In this document: in pieces, positions 17,174 to 26,421 of the stretch | Position numbering within the stretch: the stretch's first letter is position 1 | How the letters are laid out: each line of letters starts with the position of its first letter | Assembly (NCBI RefSeq): GCF_036084755.1 | Contig: NZ_CP107968.1 | Location: 2,052,501 to 2,116,500, forward strand | From: Streptomyces sp. NBC_00370 | GTDB lineage: Bacteria > Actinomycetota > Actinomycetes > Streptomycetales > Streptomycetaceae | Direction: 5' to 3' | DNA: 64,000 nucleotides | Translations under genes and position numbers: made by a program | The notes under the pieces: generated by a model | Database searches by the model: none | What the model was told of the DNA's origin: nothing | The model's input: the letters and a program-made list of their open reading frames with translations, nothing else

Positions 17174-18472
17174 TCAGTCTCGCACCCGCGATTCGTCCTC
17201 GATCGTCCGGTCCCGCCCAGCCACCACACCCGCCGCCATCTGCGGCACCAGCAGCGCCGCCATCAGCGTGAGCGGCAGCCCCCAGCCGCCGCTGTGCTGG
17301 TAGAGGACTCCGACCAGCAGCGGGCCCGGGATCGAGATCAGGTAGCCGGTGCTCTGGACGAACGCGGAGAGGCGTACGACACCGGCGCCGGACCGCGACC
17401 GCATGCCGATCATGGTCAGGGCCAGCGGGAACGAGCAGTTCGAGACGCCCAGCAGTACCGCCCACAGCCAGGCGCCGCCGACCGGGGCCACGTACAGGCC
17501 GCCGATGGCGATCAGACCGCAGACGCCGAGGGCCACCACGATCGGGCCCTGCTGCTTCATCCGGGTGGCCAGCCGGGGGATCACGAAGGCCAGCGGCACG
17601 CCCATCACCATGATCACGGCGAGCAGCAGACCCGAGGTACCGGCCGAGATGCCCGCGTCGCGGAAGCGCTGCGGCATCCAGCCCATGGTGATGTAGGCGC
17701 CGGTGGCCTGCAGTCCGAAGAAGCAGGCCATCGCCCAGGCGGTGGGGCTGCGGGTGAGGCTCGGTACGGGGGTGGCGTCCGCCGTGCTCTCCGGCCGCGC
17801 GGCCGGTGCGACGGCTGCGGTGCGGTCCCGTACGAGGAAGAGCCAGGGCAGTACGGCCACGACGGCGGGGACGACCCAGATGCCGAGCCCGGTGCGCCAG
17901 CCGCCGCCGAGGGCTTCGGCCATGGGCACGGTCGCCGCCGCGGCGAGGGCGGTGCCGAGGGCGACGGCCATCGAGTAGAGACCGGTCATGGTGCCGACGC
18001 GGTCGGGGAAGTACCGCTTGACGATCACCGGCATGAGTACGTTGCTGACGGCGATCCCCATCAGCGCGAGCGCGCTGGCCGCGAGGAAGGCCGCCGTGCC
18101 GCCGGCGAAGGGGCGGATCACCAGGCCCGCCGTGATGGCCAGCATCCCGGCGCAGACGACGGCGCCGGGGCCGAAGCGCCTGGCGAGGCGGGGCGCGGCG
18201 AAGCCGAAGAGGGCGAAGCAGGCGGGCGGTACGGAGGTGAGGACACCGGCGACGCTGCCGCTCATGTGCAGCCCGTCGCGTACGTCTTCGAGCAGCGCGC
18301 CGAGGCTGGTGATGGCCGGGCGAAGGTTGAGCGCGGCGAGGAAGAGGCCGACGACGACGAGCCTGGTCAGCCATACCGAGGCGGCCGGGGCGTGCGGCGC
18401 GGGGACATCACTCGCCCGGTCGGTCCGGTGGGTCGGGGGCCGGGTCTCGTCGGTCGTTATCTCGTCGGGCAT
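17174..18472 (-). CDS. MFS transporter, CynX/NimT family
   Basis: The 432-aa major facilitator protein has twelve predicted transmembrane helices and a hydrophilic first 30 residues. The family blocks LNLRPAITSLGALLEDVR, ARRFGPGAVVCAGM and a central loop before SPTAWAMACFFGLQATGAYI resemble cyanate/nitroimidazole-type transporters. The substrate is unknown. It is divergent from a FadR-type regulator gene with a perfect inverted repeat between them, so that regulator probably controls it. Confidence 0.92.
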   Translation of the reverse strand: MPDEITTDETRPPTHRTDRASDVPAPHAPAASVWLTRLVVVGLFLAALNLRPAITSLGALLEDVRDGLHMSGSVAGVLTSVPPACFALFGFAAPRLARRFGPGAVVCAGMLAITAGLVIRPFAGGTAAFLAASALALMGIAVSNVLMPVIVKRYFPDRVGTMTGLYSMAVALGTALAAAATVPMAEALGGGWRTGLGIWVVPAVVAVLPWLFLVRDRTAAVAPAARPESTADATPVPSLTRSPTAWAMACFFGLQATGAYITMGWMPQRFRDAGISAGTSGLLLAVIMVMGVPLAFVIPRLATRMKQQGPIVVALGVCGLIAIGGLYVAPVGGAWLWAVLLGVSNCSFPLALTMIGMRSRSGAGVVRLSAFVQSTGYLISIPGPLLVGVLYQHSGGWGLPLTLMAALLVPQMAAGVVAGRDRTIEDESRVRD

Positions 18473-18496
18473 GCGGCCATCATAGAATCATGGGAT

Positions 18497-18512
18497 GATT
18501 GGTTGTCCAATC
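18497..18512. promoter_or_regulatory. Candidate FadR/GntR operator
   Basis: The perfect inverted repeat GATTGG-TTGT-CCAATC lies in the 78-bp space between the divergent MFS transporter and FadR-type regulator genes. GntR-family FCD regulators bind short inverted repeats of this kind next to their own promoters. Confidence 0.5.
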
Positions 18513-18550
18513 CCGTGCGAGACTTTCCCGTCATCGAGGCAAGGAGCACC

Positions 18551-19225
18551 ATGGCGCTGACCTCTCCCCGGCGTTCCGCACTCTCCGACCAGGTCATCAC
18601 GGAGCTGCGGAACCAGATCACGTCGGGCGAATGGCCGGTGGGCTCCCGTATCCCCACCGAGCCCGAGCTGGTCGAGCAGCTCGGGGTGGCCCGGAACACC
18701 GTCCGGGAGGCGGTGCGCGCACTCGCCCACAACGGACTGCTGGACATCCGGCAGGGTTCGGGGACCTATGTGGCGGCCACCAGCGAGCTGGCGGGGGTGA
18801 TGCACCGCAGGTTCGCCGGCGCCGATCCGCGCCATGTCGCCGAGCTGCGCTCCACGCTGGAGGCGTCAGCGGCGAGGCTGGCCGCCGAGCGCCGTACGGA
18901 GCGGGATCTGCGGCAGCTGGACGCCCTGCTGGCGCGCCGGGAGGAGGTGTGGGCCGCCGGGGACGCCGAGCAGTTCGTCGCGGCCGACACGTCCCTGCAT
19001 CTGGCGGTGGTGGCGGCTTCCCACAACGACGTGCTGAGCGCGCTCTACGCGGACCTGGGCGATCTCGTACGCAGCGCGCTGCGGGACGACGTGGGGCAGG
19101 TGCTGCGGGCCGAGGACCTGCTGGACCACGCGCGGCTGGTCGAGGCGATCCACGCGGGTGATGTGGAGACGGCGGGGCGCGAGGCGGCGGGGCACGCCTT
19201 CAGCTGTCTGCGTGAGCGTGTCTGA
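18551..19225 (+). CDS. FadR/GntR family transcriptional regulator (FCD)
   Basis: The 224-aa regulator has an N-terminal winged HTH (LSDQVITELRNQITSGEW, then IPTEPELVEQLGVARNTVRE) and a C-terminal all-helical FCD ligand domain with the metal-type residues in ADTSLHLAVVAASHND. AAGGAG lies 5 nt before the ATG. A spurious open frame continues far upstream, but the HTH start fixes the true N-terminus. It probably senses a small carboxylate and regulates the divergent transporter. Confidence 0.92.
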   Translation: MALTSPRRSALSDQVITELRNQITSGEWPVGSRIPTEPELVEQLGVARNTVREAVRALAHNGLLDIRQGSGTYVAATSELAGVMHRRFAGADPRHVAELRSTLEASAARLAAERRTERDLRQLDALLARREEVWAAGDAEQFVAADTSLHLAVVAASHNDVLSALYADLGDLVRSALRDDVGQVLRAEDLLDHARLVEAIHAGDVETAGREAAGHAFSCLRERV

Positions 19226-19667
19226 CGGGCTTGCCCGGCTTGCCGGCCTTACGGGGCTTTCCGGTCTTGCCGGGCTTCCCCGGTCCGACCGGTTCATGAC
19301 TGACCCACGCCGAGCGGATCTCCTTCCAGCACCGGTCGGTGAGCTGGACGTACCCGGCGGCGCCGATCGTGACGGGCGCGCTGTCCGCGTCGATGTCCCA
19401 CCAGCGGGCGCATTCGACGTGCAGGCTCACCCGGTCGGTCTCCGGGTACGGGTTGTGGCAGTAGGCGACGGCGTGCGAGCCGTGGATCTGGGTGCGGCAG
19501 CTGGCCCGGTACCTCTCGTGGTCCGGCCGGTCCGCCGCCGGGGCCGCGGCAGGGCCCGAGGCGGCGGTGGGCGCCGTGGCGTGCCGCACCTCGGAGGAGA
19601 CGGCGAATCCGGCGGTGATCAGGGCGGCCGTGGTGAGAGCCGCGGTACGTCGGCGTAGCGCACGCAT
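19200..19667 (-). CDS. Secreted protein with Gly-Lys-Pro tail
   Basis: This 155-aa exported protein has a signal peptide (MRALRRRTAALTTAALITAG), a middle domain with four cysteines that could form two disulfides (CRTQIHGS, CHNPYP, CARWWD, CWKEIR), and a collagen-like basic tail of repeated GKPGK/GKTGK units. AGGAGG precedes the ATG. I do not recognise the domain. The coding region overlaps the 3' end of the convergent FadR-type gene by 26 bp; the tail is encoded in that overlap. Confidence 0.75.
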   Translation of the reverse strand: MRALRRRTAALTTAALITAGFAVSSEVRHATAPTAASGPAAAPAADRPDHERYRASCRTQIHGSHAVAYCHNPYPETDRVSLHVECARWWDIDADSAPVTIGAAGYVQLTDRCWKEIRSAWVSHEPVGPGKPGKTGKPRKAGKPGKPVRHAHADS

Positions 19668-19804
19668 GCTCGGACCTCCTCCCCCGCGATGCCCGGAACG
19701 ACGGAACCCGGAACGACCCGGCCCGAAATGATCCGGTTCGTTCAGTGTGCGGGGAATCCGTGCGCTTTTCGACTCGGACGGACACGGTCCGTGACATACG
19801 GAAG

Positions 19805-19836
19805 CCGGGTGACCGTCCCGTGGGACGGTCACCCGG
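19805..19836. terminator. Perfect 15-bp hairpin terminator after fabI
   Basis: CCGGGTGACCGTCCC (19805-19819) pairs with GGGACGGTCACCCGG (19822-19836) around a 2-nt loop, just after the fabG-fabI operon on the minus strand. Confidence 0.85.
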
Positions 19837-19869
19837 CCTGAGTGCGCGGGGTTTCCTGCGGGTGCGGGG

Positions 19870-20637
19870 TCAGGCACCCATCATGTGGACGCCGCCGTCG
19901 ACGTGCACGATCTCGCCCGTGGTCTTCGGGAAGAAGTCCGACAGCAGCGCGACGATGCCGCGTCCGGCCGGCTCCGGGTCGGCCATGTCCCACGCCAGCG
20001 GGGAGCGGTGGTTCCACACGTCGGCCAGCTCGCCGAAGCCCGGGATGGACTTGGCGGCCATGGAGCCGATCGGTCCCGCCGAGATCAGGTTGCAGCGGAT
20101 GTCCCGCTCGCCGAGGTCGCGGGCGAGGTAGCGGGAGGTGGCCTCCAGCGCCGCCTTGGCCGGGCCCATCCAGTCGTACTGCGGCCAGGCGTACTGCGCG
20201 TCGAAGGTCAGTCCCACGACCGAGCCGCCCGCGCTCATCAGCGGCAGGCACGCCATGGTGAGCGACTTCAGCGAGAACGCGGAGACGTGCATCGCCGTGG
20301 CGACCGACTCGAACGGCGTGTTGAGGAAGTTCCCGCCGAGGGCGTCCTGCGGGGCGAAGCCGATGGAGTGCACGACGCCGTCCAGCGAACCGAGTTCGTC
20401 CCTGACGAGTCCCGCCAGCCGCTCCAGGTGCTCGGCGTTGGTCACGTCCAGCTCGATGACCTTGGCGGGCTTCGGCAGCTTCTTGGCGATGCGCTCGGTG
20501 AGCGTCGGCCGCGGGAAGGCCGTCAGGATGACGTCGGCACCCTGCTCCTGGGCCACTTTGGCGGCGTGGAAGGCGATGGAGGACTCCATCAGCACACCCG
20601 TGATGAGGATGCGCTTTCCGTCGAGAATTCCGCTCAT
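19870..20637 (-). CDS. fabI: Enoyl-[acyl-carrier-protein] reductase (NADH), FabI/InhA type
   Basis: The 255-aa enzyme of type II fatty acid synthesis reduces enoyl-ACP in the last step of each elongation cycle. Family marks are the glycine motif ITGVLMESSIAFHAAKVA, VHSIGFAPQDALGGN, and the active site YDWMGPAKAALEA with the Tyr-x6-Lys spacing of enoyl reductases. GPIGSMAAKSIPGF is the substrate loop. It starts 4 nt after the fabG stop, so the two form a translation-coupled operon, as in other actinomycetes. Confidence 0.96.
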   Translation of the reverse strand: MSGILDGKRILITGVLMESSIAFHAAKVAQEQGADVILTAFPRPTLTERIAKKLPKPAKVIELDVTNAEHLERLAGLVRDELGSLDGVVHSIGFAPQDALGGNFLNTPFESVATAMHVSAFSLKSLTMACLPLMSAGGSVVGLTFDAQYAWPQYDWMGPAKAALEATSRYLARDLGERDIRCNLISAGPIGSMAAKSIPGFGELADVWNHRSPLAWDMADPEPAGRGIVALLSDFFPKTTGEIVHVDGGVHMMGA

Positions 20638-20641
20638 GTGA

Positions 20642-21361
20642 TCAGTGACCCATGCCCAATCCGCCGTCAACGGGAATGACGGCTCCAGTGATGTACGAGG
20701 CGTCGTCGGAGGCGAGGAACCGCACCGTCGCGGCGATCTCCTCCGGCTGCGCGTAGCGGCCGAGCGGCACCTGCGAGACGATGCCCGCCCGCTGCTCGTC
20801 GCTGAGCACCTTCGTCATGTCGGTGTCGACGAAGCCCGGCGACACGACGTTGAAGGTGATGTTGCGCGAACCCAGCTCGCGGGCGAGCGAGCGGGCGAAA
20901 CCGACGAGACCGGCCTTGGAGGCGGCGTAGTTGGCCTGCCCGGCCGAGCCGAGCAGCCCCACGACGGACGAGATCAGGACGACCCGGCCCTTCTTGGCCC
21001 GCAGCATCGCGCGGTTGGCGCGCTTGACGACGCGGAAGGTGCCGGTGAGGTTCGTGTCGAGGACGGAGGTGAAGTCCTCCTCACTCATCCGCATCAGCAA
21101 CTGGTCCTTCGTGATACCGGCGTTGGCCACCAGCACCTCGACGGGACCGTGCTTCTCCTCGATCTCTTTGTATGCCTGCTCCACCTGTTCGGCGTCGGTG
21201 ATGTCGCAACGTACGGGCAGGCAGCCCGACTTCACGAGCTCGGCCGACGGTTCGCCGGTGCGGTACGTGACGGCGACCTTGTCGCCGTTGTCGGCGAAGG
21301 CGCGGGCGATGGCGAGGCCGATGCCCCGGTTTCCTCCGGTGACGAGAACCGAGCGGCTCAA
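20642..21361 (-). CDS. fabG: 3-oxoacyl-[acyl-carrier-protein] reductase
   Basis: The 239-aa SDR reduces 3-oxoacyl-ACP with NADPH. Motifs are VLVTGGNRGIGLAIARAF, VLVANAGI, the catalytic Ser in VVLISSVVG and YAASK, and the C-terminal GAVIPVDGGLGMGH. The start is a TTG at 21361 with AAAGGG about 9 nt upstream; all upstream frame is non-coding. It precedes fabI directly. No acyl carrier or synthase genes are adjacent, so this pair is separate from the main fab cluster. Confidence 0.94.
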   Translation of the reverse strand: MSRSVLVTGGNRGIGLAIARAFADNGDKVAVTYRTGEPSAELVKSGCLPVRCDITDAEQVEQAYKEIEEKHGPVEVLVANAGITKDQLLMRMSEEDFTSVLDTNLTGTFRVVKRANRAMLRAKKGRVVLISSVVGLLGSAGQANYAASKAGLVGFARSLARELGSRNITFNVVSPGFVDTDMTKVLSDEQRAGIVSQVPLGRYAQPEEIAATVRFLASDDASYITGAVIPVDGGLGMGH

Positions 21362-21598
21362 CGGATCACCCTTTCCTCGGCGGTCTGTACAGCGAAAACC
21401 TATCGCTACCGGCCTGCGGGAGAGGAATCGGCACCGACAGGCCCTCGGTACGGTCCCTGTTGGTTTCCTACAGATGCCGCACCCGGCCGAGTTCACCGTA
21501 CGGACCGGAATCCTGCTTCGTACGGGCCGCCTCGCGTGATTCACTGCCGGATACGTGTCCCCGGGACGAGACCCGGGGCGTGCGAAGGAGAGGCCGCA

Positions 21599-23122
21599 GT
21601 GCCCCATGAGGTAGATCAGTCGTTTCTGGCCCTGCCGCTGAGGGCGCTGGCCGACGCGGCGCTCGCCAGGGCCCGTGCGCTCGGCGCCGACCACGCCGAC
21701 TTCCGGTTCGAGCGGGTACGCAGCGCCGCCTGGCGGCTGCGGGACGCCAAGCCGGCCGGTTCGGCGGACTCGACGGACGTCGGGTACGCGGTCCGTGTCG
21801 TGCACGGCGGCGCCTGGGGGTTCGCCTCCGGTGTCGACCTGTCGATGGACGCGGCGGCCCGGGTGGCCGGCCAGGCGGTGGCGATGGCGAAGCTGTCGGC
21901 GAAGGTGATCGCGGCGGCGGGTTCCGACGAGCGGGTGGAGCTGGCGGACGAGCCGGTGCACGCCGAGAAGACGTGGGTGTCGGCGTACGACATCGATCCG
22001 TTCACGGTGCCCGACGAGGACAAGAGCGGGCTGCTCGCCGAGTGGAGCGCCCGGCTGCTGCGCGCCGACGGCGTCACGCATGTGGACGCCTCGCTGCTGA
22101 CCGTGCACGAGAACAAGTTCTACGCGGACACCGCGGGCACCGTCACGACGCAGCAGCGGGTGCGGCTGCATCCGCAGCTCACGGCGGTCGCCGTGGACGA
22201 GAAGAGCGGCGAGTTCGACTCGATGCGCACCATCGCCCCGCCGGTCGGCAGGGGCTGGGAGTATCTGACCGGGACGGGCTGGGACTGGGACGGCGAGCTG
22301 GAGCGCATCCCGGGACTGCTCGCCGAGAAGATGCGCGCGCCGAGCGTCGAGGCGGGGACGTACGACCTTGTCGTCGACCCGTCCAACCTGTGGCTGACGA
22401 TCCATGAGTCGATCGGTCACGCCACCGAGCTGGACCGGGCGCTGGGCTACGAAGCGGCCTACGCGGGCACCTCGTTCGCCACCTTCGACCAGCTGGGGAA
22501 GCTGGCGTACGGCTCGTCGGTGATGAATGTGACGGGCGACAGGACCGCCGAGCACGGGCTCGCCACGATCGGGTACGACGACGAGGGCGTCGAGGGCCAG
22601 TCGTGGGACCTGGTGAAGGACGGCACGCTCGTCGGGTACCAGCTGGACCGCAGGATCGCGAAGCTCACCGGCTTCGACCGCTCCAACGGCTGCGCGTACG
22701 CCGACTCCCCCGGCCATGTGCCGGTGCAGCGGATGGCGAACGTGTCGCTGGCGGCCGATCCGGGCGGGCTCGGCACGGACGATCTGATCGGCGGGGTCGA
22801 GCGCGGGATCTATGTGGTCGGTGACCGTTCGTGGTCCATCGACATGCAGCGCTACAACTTCCAGTTCACCGGGCAGCGGTTCTTCCGCATCGAGAACGGC
22901 AAGCTGGCGGGCCAGCTGCGCGACGTGGCCTACCAGGCGATGACCACCGACTTCTGGGGCTCGATGGAGGCGGTCGGCGGACCGCAGACGTATGTCCTCG
23001 GCGGTGCCTTCAACTGCGGCAAGGCCCAGCCGGGCCAGGTGGCCGCGGTCTCGCACGGCTGCCCCTCGGCGCTGTTCCGCGGCGTGAACATCCTCAACAC
23101 CACGCAGGAGGCAGGGCGATGA
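21599..23122 (+). CDS. tldD: TldD family metalloprotease subunit
   Basis: The 507-aa protein belongs to the TldD/PmbA family. It carries the zinc-protease motif in LTIHESIGHATELDRALGYE (HExxxH) and the downstream AFNCGKAQPGQ segment. The known E. coli TldD/TldE heterodimer processes microcin B17 and the antitoxin CcdA, degrading unfolded peptides. GAAGGAG lies 9-15 nt before the GTG start. It overlaps the next gene by ATGA, so both subunits are made together. Confidence 0.93.
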   Translation: MPHEVDQSFLALPLRALADAALARARALGADHADFRFERVRSAAWRLRDAKPAGSADSTDVGYAVRVVHGGAWGFASGVDLSMDAAARVAGQAVAMAKLSAKVIAAAGSDERVELADEPVHAEKTWVSAYDIDPFTVPDEDKSGLLAEWSARLLRADGVTHVDASLLTVHENKFYADTAGTVTTQQRVRLHPQLTAVAVDEKSGEFDSMRTIAPPVGRGWEYLTGTGWDWDGELERIPGLLAEKMRAPSVEAGTYDLVVDPSNLWLTIHESIGHATELDRALGYEAAYAGTSFATFDQLGKLAYGSSVMNVTGDRTAEHGLATIGYDDEGVEGQSWDLVKDGTLVGYQLDRRIAKLTGFDRSNGCAYADSPGHVPVQRMANVSLAADPGGLGTDDLIGGVERGIYVVGDRSWSIDMQRYNFQFTGQRFFRIENGKLAGQLRDVAYQAMTTDFWGSMEAVGGPQTYVLGGAFNCGKAQPGQVAAVSHGCPSALFRGVNILNTTQEAGR

Positions 23123-24522
23123 AGGCAGCCACGAGCGGCGTCAGCAAGCCGCACGAGATCGTCGAGCGCGCTCTCGGCCTGTCGACGGCCGACGGGTGTG
23201 TGGTCATCGCCGAGGAGCACTCGTCGGCCAACCTCCGCTGGGCGGGCAACGCGCTCACCACCAACGGGGTCACCCGCGGCCGTACGCTCACCGTCATCGC
23301 GACCGTGGACGGCGCCGAGGGCACCGCCTCCGGTGTCGTCTCGCGCTCCGCGGTGACCGCCGACGACCTGGAGCCGCTGGTACGGGCCGCCGAGGCGGCG
23401 GCGCGCGGCGCGGGTCCCGCCGAGGACGCCACCCCGCTCGTCGCCGCGGGAGAGGCCTCGGGCGACTTCACGGACGCGCCCGTCGAGACGACGTCAGCGG
23501 TCTTCGCCGACTTCGCGCCCGCCCTCGGCGAGGCCTTCGCGCGGGCCCGCGCGGGCGGCCGTGAGCTGTACGGCTTCGCCAACCACGAGCTGTCGTCGGC
23601 CTACCTCGGTACGTCGACGGGCGTACGGCTACGGCACGACCAGCCCAACGGCACGCTGGAGCTGAACGCCAAGTCGCCCGACCGCACCCGCTCCGCCTGG
23701 GCGGGCCGCGCCACCCGCGACTTCAAGGACGTCGACCCGGGAGCGCTCGACGCCGAGCTGGCCAAGCGGCTGGCCTGGGCCGAGCGGAAGATCGACCTGC
23801 CGGCGGGCCGGTACGAGACGCTGCTGCCGCCGACCGCCGTGGCCGACCTGCTGATCTACCAGCTCTGGTCGGCCGCCGCGCGCGACGCGGTCGAGGGCCG
23901 TACGGTCTTCTCCCGCCCCGGCGGCGGCACCCGCGTCGGGGAGACGCTCTCCGAGCTGCCGCTGACACTGCGCAGCGACCCGGACGAGCCCGGCCTGGAG
24001 TCGGCGCCGTTCGTGCTGGCGCACGCCTCGGGCGACGACGCCTCGGTCTTCGACAACGGTCTGCCGCTGTCGGCGACGGACTGGGTCAAGGACGGCCGTC
24101 TGGAACACCTGGTCACCACCCGGCACAGCGCGGCGCTGACCGGGCTGCCCGTGGCGCCCGGCATCGGCAATCTGGTGCTGGACGGCGGCGGTGAGCGCTC
24201 GCTGGACGAGATGGTCGCCGCCACGGAGCGCGGGCTGCTGCTGACGTGCCTGTGGTACATCCGCGAGGTCGATCCGGCGACGCTGCTGCTGACCGGGCTG
24301 ACCAGGGACGGGGTGTATCTCGTCGAGAACGGCGAGGTCGTCGGCGAGGTGAACAACTTCCGGTTCAACGAGTCGCCGGTCGGTCTGCTGTCGCGGGCCA
24401 CCGAGGCGGGCCGTACCGAGAAGACGCTGCCGCGTGAATGGGGGGACTACTTCACCCGGGCGGCGATGCCCGCCCTGCGGATCCCCGATTTCAACATGAG
24501 CTCGGTCAGCCAGGGGGTGTGA
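23119..24522 (+). CDS. tldE: TldE/PmbA family protease subunit
   Basis: This is the 467-aa non-catalytic partner of the TldD subunit: it has the same fold but lacks the HExxxH motif. Recognisable blocks are LRWAGNALTTNGVTRG, YLGTSTGVRLRHDQPNG and the C-terminal ENGEVVGEVNNFRFNESPVG. Its ATG overlaps the tldD stop. The pair is expected to form a cytoplasmic heterodimer. Natural substrates in Streptomyces are unknown; leader-peptide removal from ribosomal peptides is possible. Confidence 0.92.
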   Translation: MKAATSGVSKPHEIVERALGLSTADGCVVIAEEHSSANLRWAGNALTTNGVTRGRTLTVIATVDGAEGTASGVVSRSAVTADDLEPLVRAAEAAARGAGPAEDATPLVAAGEASGDFTDAPVETTSAVFADFAPALGEAFARARAGGRELYGFANHELSSAYLGTSTGVRLRHDQPNGTLELNAKSPDRTRSAWAGRATRDFKDVDPGALDAELAKRLAWAERKIDLPAGRYETLLPPTAVADLLIYQLWSAAARDAVEGRTVFSRPGGGTRVGETLSELPLTLRSDPDEPGLESAPFVLAHASGDDASVFDNGLPLSATDWVKDGRLEHLVTTRHSAALTGLPVAPGIGNLVLDGGGERSLDEMVAATERGLLLTCLWYIREVDPATLLLTGLTRDGVYLVENGEVVGEVNNFRFNESPVGLLSRATEAGRTEKTLPREWGDYFTRAAMPALRIPDFNMSSVSQGV

Positions 24523-24612
24523 CCCCAATACACTGGACGTCGGCGCGCCCTTCGCGCCGCCGGTAGGCATCGCTCCATCGCTTCGGCACTCACCAGAGGA
24601 GACACGAGACCC

Positions 24613-25890
24613 GTGACGGACATCGTCGACGAGCTTCAGTGGCGCGGCCTGATCGCCGTATCCACTGACGAGGACGCGTTGCGCAAGGCGTTCGCGGACG
24701 GCCCCGTCACGGTCTATTGCGGTTTCGACCCCACGGCGCCGAGCCTGCATCTGGGCAACCTGGTGCAGATCCTCACCATCCGGCGGCTCCAGCAGGCGGG
24801 CCACCGCCCGCTGGCGCTGGTGGGCGGGGCGACCGGGCTGATCGGTGACCCCAAGCCCACGGCGGAGCGGACGCTGAACGCGCCCGAGACCGTCGCCGAC
24901 TGGGTCGAGCGGGTCAAGGGGCAGATCGAGCCGTTCCTCTCGTTCGAGGGTCCCAACGCGGCGACCATGGTGAACAACCTGGACTGGACGTCGGGGCTCT
25001 CCGCGATCGAGTTCCTGCGCGACATCGGCAAGTACTTCCGGGTCAACAAGATGATCGCGAAGGAGGCGGTGGCGCGCCGGCTCAACTCCGACCAGGGCAT
25101 CAGCTACACGGAGTTCAGCTACCAGATCCTCCAGGGCATGGACTTCCTGAAGCTGTTCCAGGAGTACGGCTGCACGATGCAGACCGGCGGCAGCGACCAG
25201 TGGGGCAATCTGACGGCCGGTATCGACCTGATCCACCGGGTCGAGGGCGCTTCGGCACACGCGCTGGCCACTCCGCTGATCACCAAGGCGGACGGCACGA
25301 AGTTCGGCAAGACCGAGGGCGGCGCCATCTGGCTCGACCCGGAGATGACGACGCCGTACGCCTTCTACCAGTTCTGGCTGAACGCCGACGACCGGGACAT
25401 CTCCAAGTTCCTGCGGATCTTCAGCTTCGCCTCGCGCACGGAGATCGAGGAGCTGGAGGAGCTGACCCGGGAGCGCCCGCAGGCGCGCGCAGCGCAGCGG
25501 GCGCTGGCCGAGGAGCTGACGACGCTGGTGCACGGCGCCGAGCAGTGCGCCGCCGTGGTGGCCGCCTCCCGTGCGCTGTTCGGGCAGGGGCAGCTCGACG
25601 AGCTGGACGACGCGACGCTGAGCGCGGCGCTCTCCGAGGTGCCGAGGGCGACCGTGGCCGAACTCGGCCCGGTGGTGGACCTCTTCACCGAGGTGGGTCT
25701 CGCGCCGAGCAAGTCGGCCGCGCGGCGCACCGTCAAGGAGGGCGGGGCGTACGTGAACAACGTGAAGGTGGCGGACGCCGAGGCCGTACCCGACCGTGCG
25801 GAGCTGCTGAACGGCCGGTGGCTGGTGCTGCGCAGGGGCAAGAAGAACCTGGCGGCGATCGAGGTACGTGACGAGGTCACGGGCGGCTGA
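24613..25890 (+). CDS. tyrS: Tyrosyl-tRNA synthetase
   Basis: The 425-aa class I synthetase has the HIGH-like motif PSLHLGNLVQIL, the tyrosine-binding GCTMQTGGSDQWGN and the KMSKS-like KFGKTEGG. A C-terminal S4 RNA-binding domain follows (PSKSAARRTVKEGGAYVNN). It charges tRNA-Tyr. It starts with GTG and follows the protease pair after 90 bp. I looked for a T-box leader and saw none, so T-box control of the Bacillus kind is unlikely. Confidence 0.97.
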   Translation: MTDIVDELQWRGLIAVSTDEDALRKAFADGPVTVYCGFDPTAPSLHLGNLVQILTIRRLQQAGHRPLALVGGATGLIGDPKPTAERTLNAPETVADWVERVKGQIEPFLSFEGPNAATMVNNLDWTSGLSAIEFLRDIGKYFRVNKMIAKEAVARRLNSDQGISYTEFSYQILQGMDFLKLFQEYGCTMQTGGSDQWGNLTAGIDLIHRVEGASAHALATPLITKADGTKFGKTEGGAIWLDPEMTTPYAFYQFWLNADDRDISKFLRIFSFASRTEIEELEELTRERPQARAAQRALAEELTTLVHGAEQCAAVVAASRALFGQGQLDELDDATLSAALSEVPRATVAELGPVVDLFTEVGLAPSKSAARRTVKEGGAYVNNVKVADAEAVPDRAELLNGRWLVLRRGKKNLAAIEVRDEVTGG

Positions 25891-25940
25891 CCACGCTGTC
25901 CCGCCCGTGACCCCGGGTCCTGTGTCCCTGCCCTCGCGGG

Positions 25941-26219
25941 TCAGGCGCGCTGTCGCCGGTTGCCTCTGATCGAGTTCCAGATCATGTCGCCGACGAAGAC
26001 GACGAGGACGGCGCCGATCAGCTGGAGCACGTGCCGGGTCCAGTCGATGCCCTTGGTGTCGGCGACGCCGAACCAGCCTGCGGCCGCGTTGCCGAGAAGG
26101 CTGCCGAGGATGCCGAAGACGACGGTCAGCCAGAGCGGGATCCGCTGCTTGCCGGGGATGATCGCCTTGGCGAGCAGACCCAGCACCAGGCCCACGATGA
26201 TGATCCACAACCAGTTCAT
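25941..26219 (-). CDS. GlsB/YeaQ/YmgE family stress-response membrane protein
   Basis: The 92-aa protein has two clear transmembrane helices (NWLWIIIVGLVLGLLAKAI and VVFGILGSLLGNAAAGW) and a third near the C-terminus, with the glycine-zipper look of the transglycosylase-associated (GlsB) family. A GAGGAGG site precedes the ATG. Members are induced by stress in other bacteria; the mechanism is unknown. It converges on tyrS. Confidence 0.88.
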   Translation of the reverse strand: MNWLWIIIVGLVLGLLAKAIIPGKQRIPLWLTVVFGILGSLLGNAAAGWFGVADTKGIDWTRHVLQLIGAVLVVFVGDMIWNSIRGNRRQRA

Positions 26220-26421
26220 GGACGCCCTCCTCAGGCGGCGCGAGTTGCGCACGTCTGGCTCAGTCTGTGGCGCGGGCCGGTACCACGCACGCCGGACGGC
26301 GCCGTACGGGTCCGGCCACACCTCCGCCCCACCCTCGTGAACGGGCCCGGCGCGGCGTACCGTGTGGGGCGGGCAGGCCCGGACGGCCGGGGGGCCCGGC
26401 AGTGGAATCGGGTGGTGGGTT

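Noticed and set aside
16523..19225. 900-codon open frame on the plus strand upstream of the FadR-type regulator
   Set aside because: Only the last 224 codons are the regulator, defined by its ribosome-binding site and HTH; the rest is antisense to the MFS transporter and runs through a repeat.
24523..24612. T-box leader before tyrS
   Set aside because: The gap is only 90 bp, with no T-box sequence or specifier structure.
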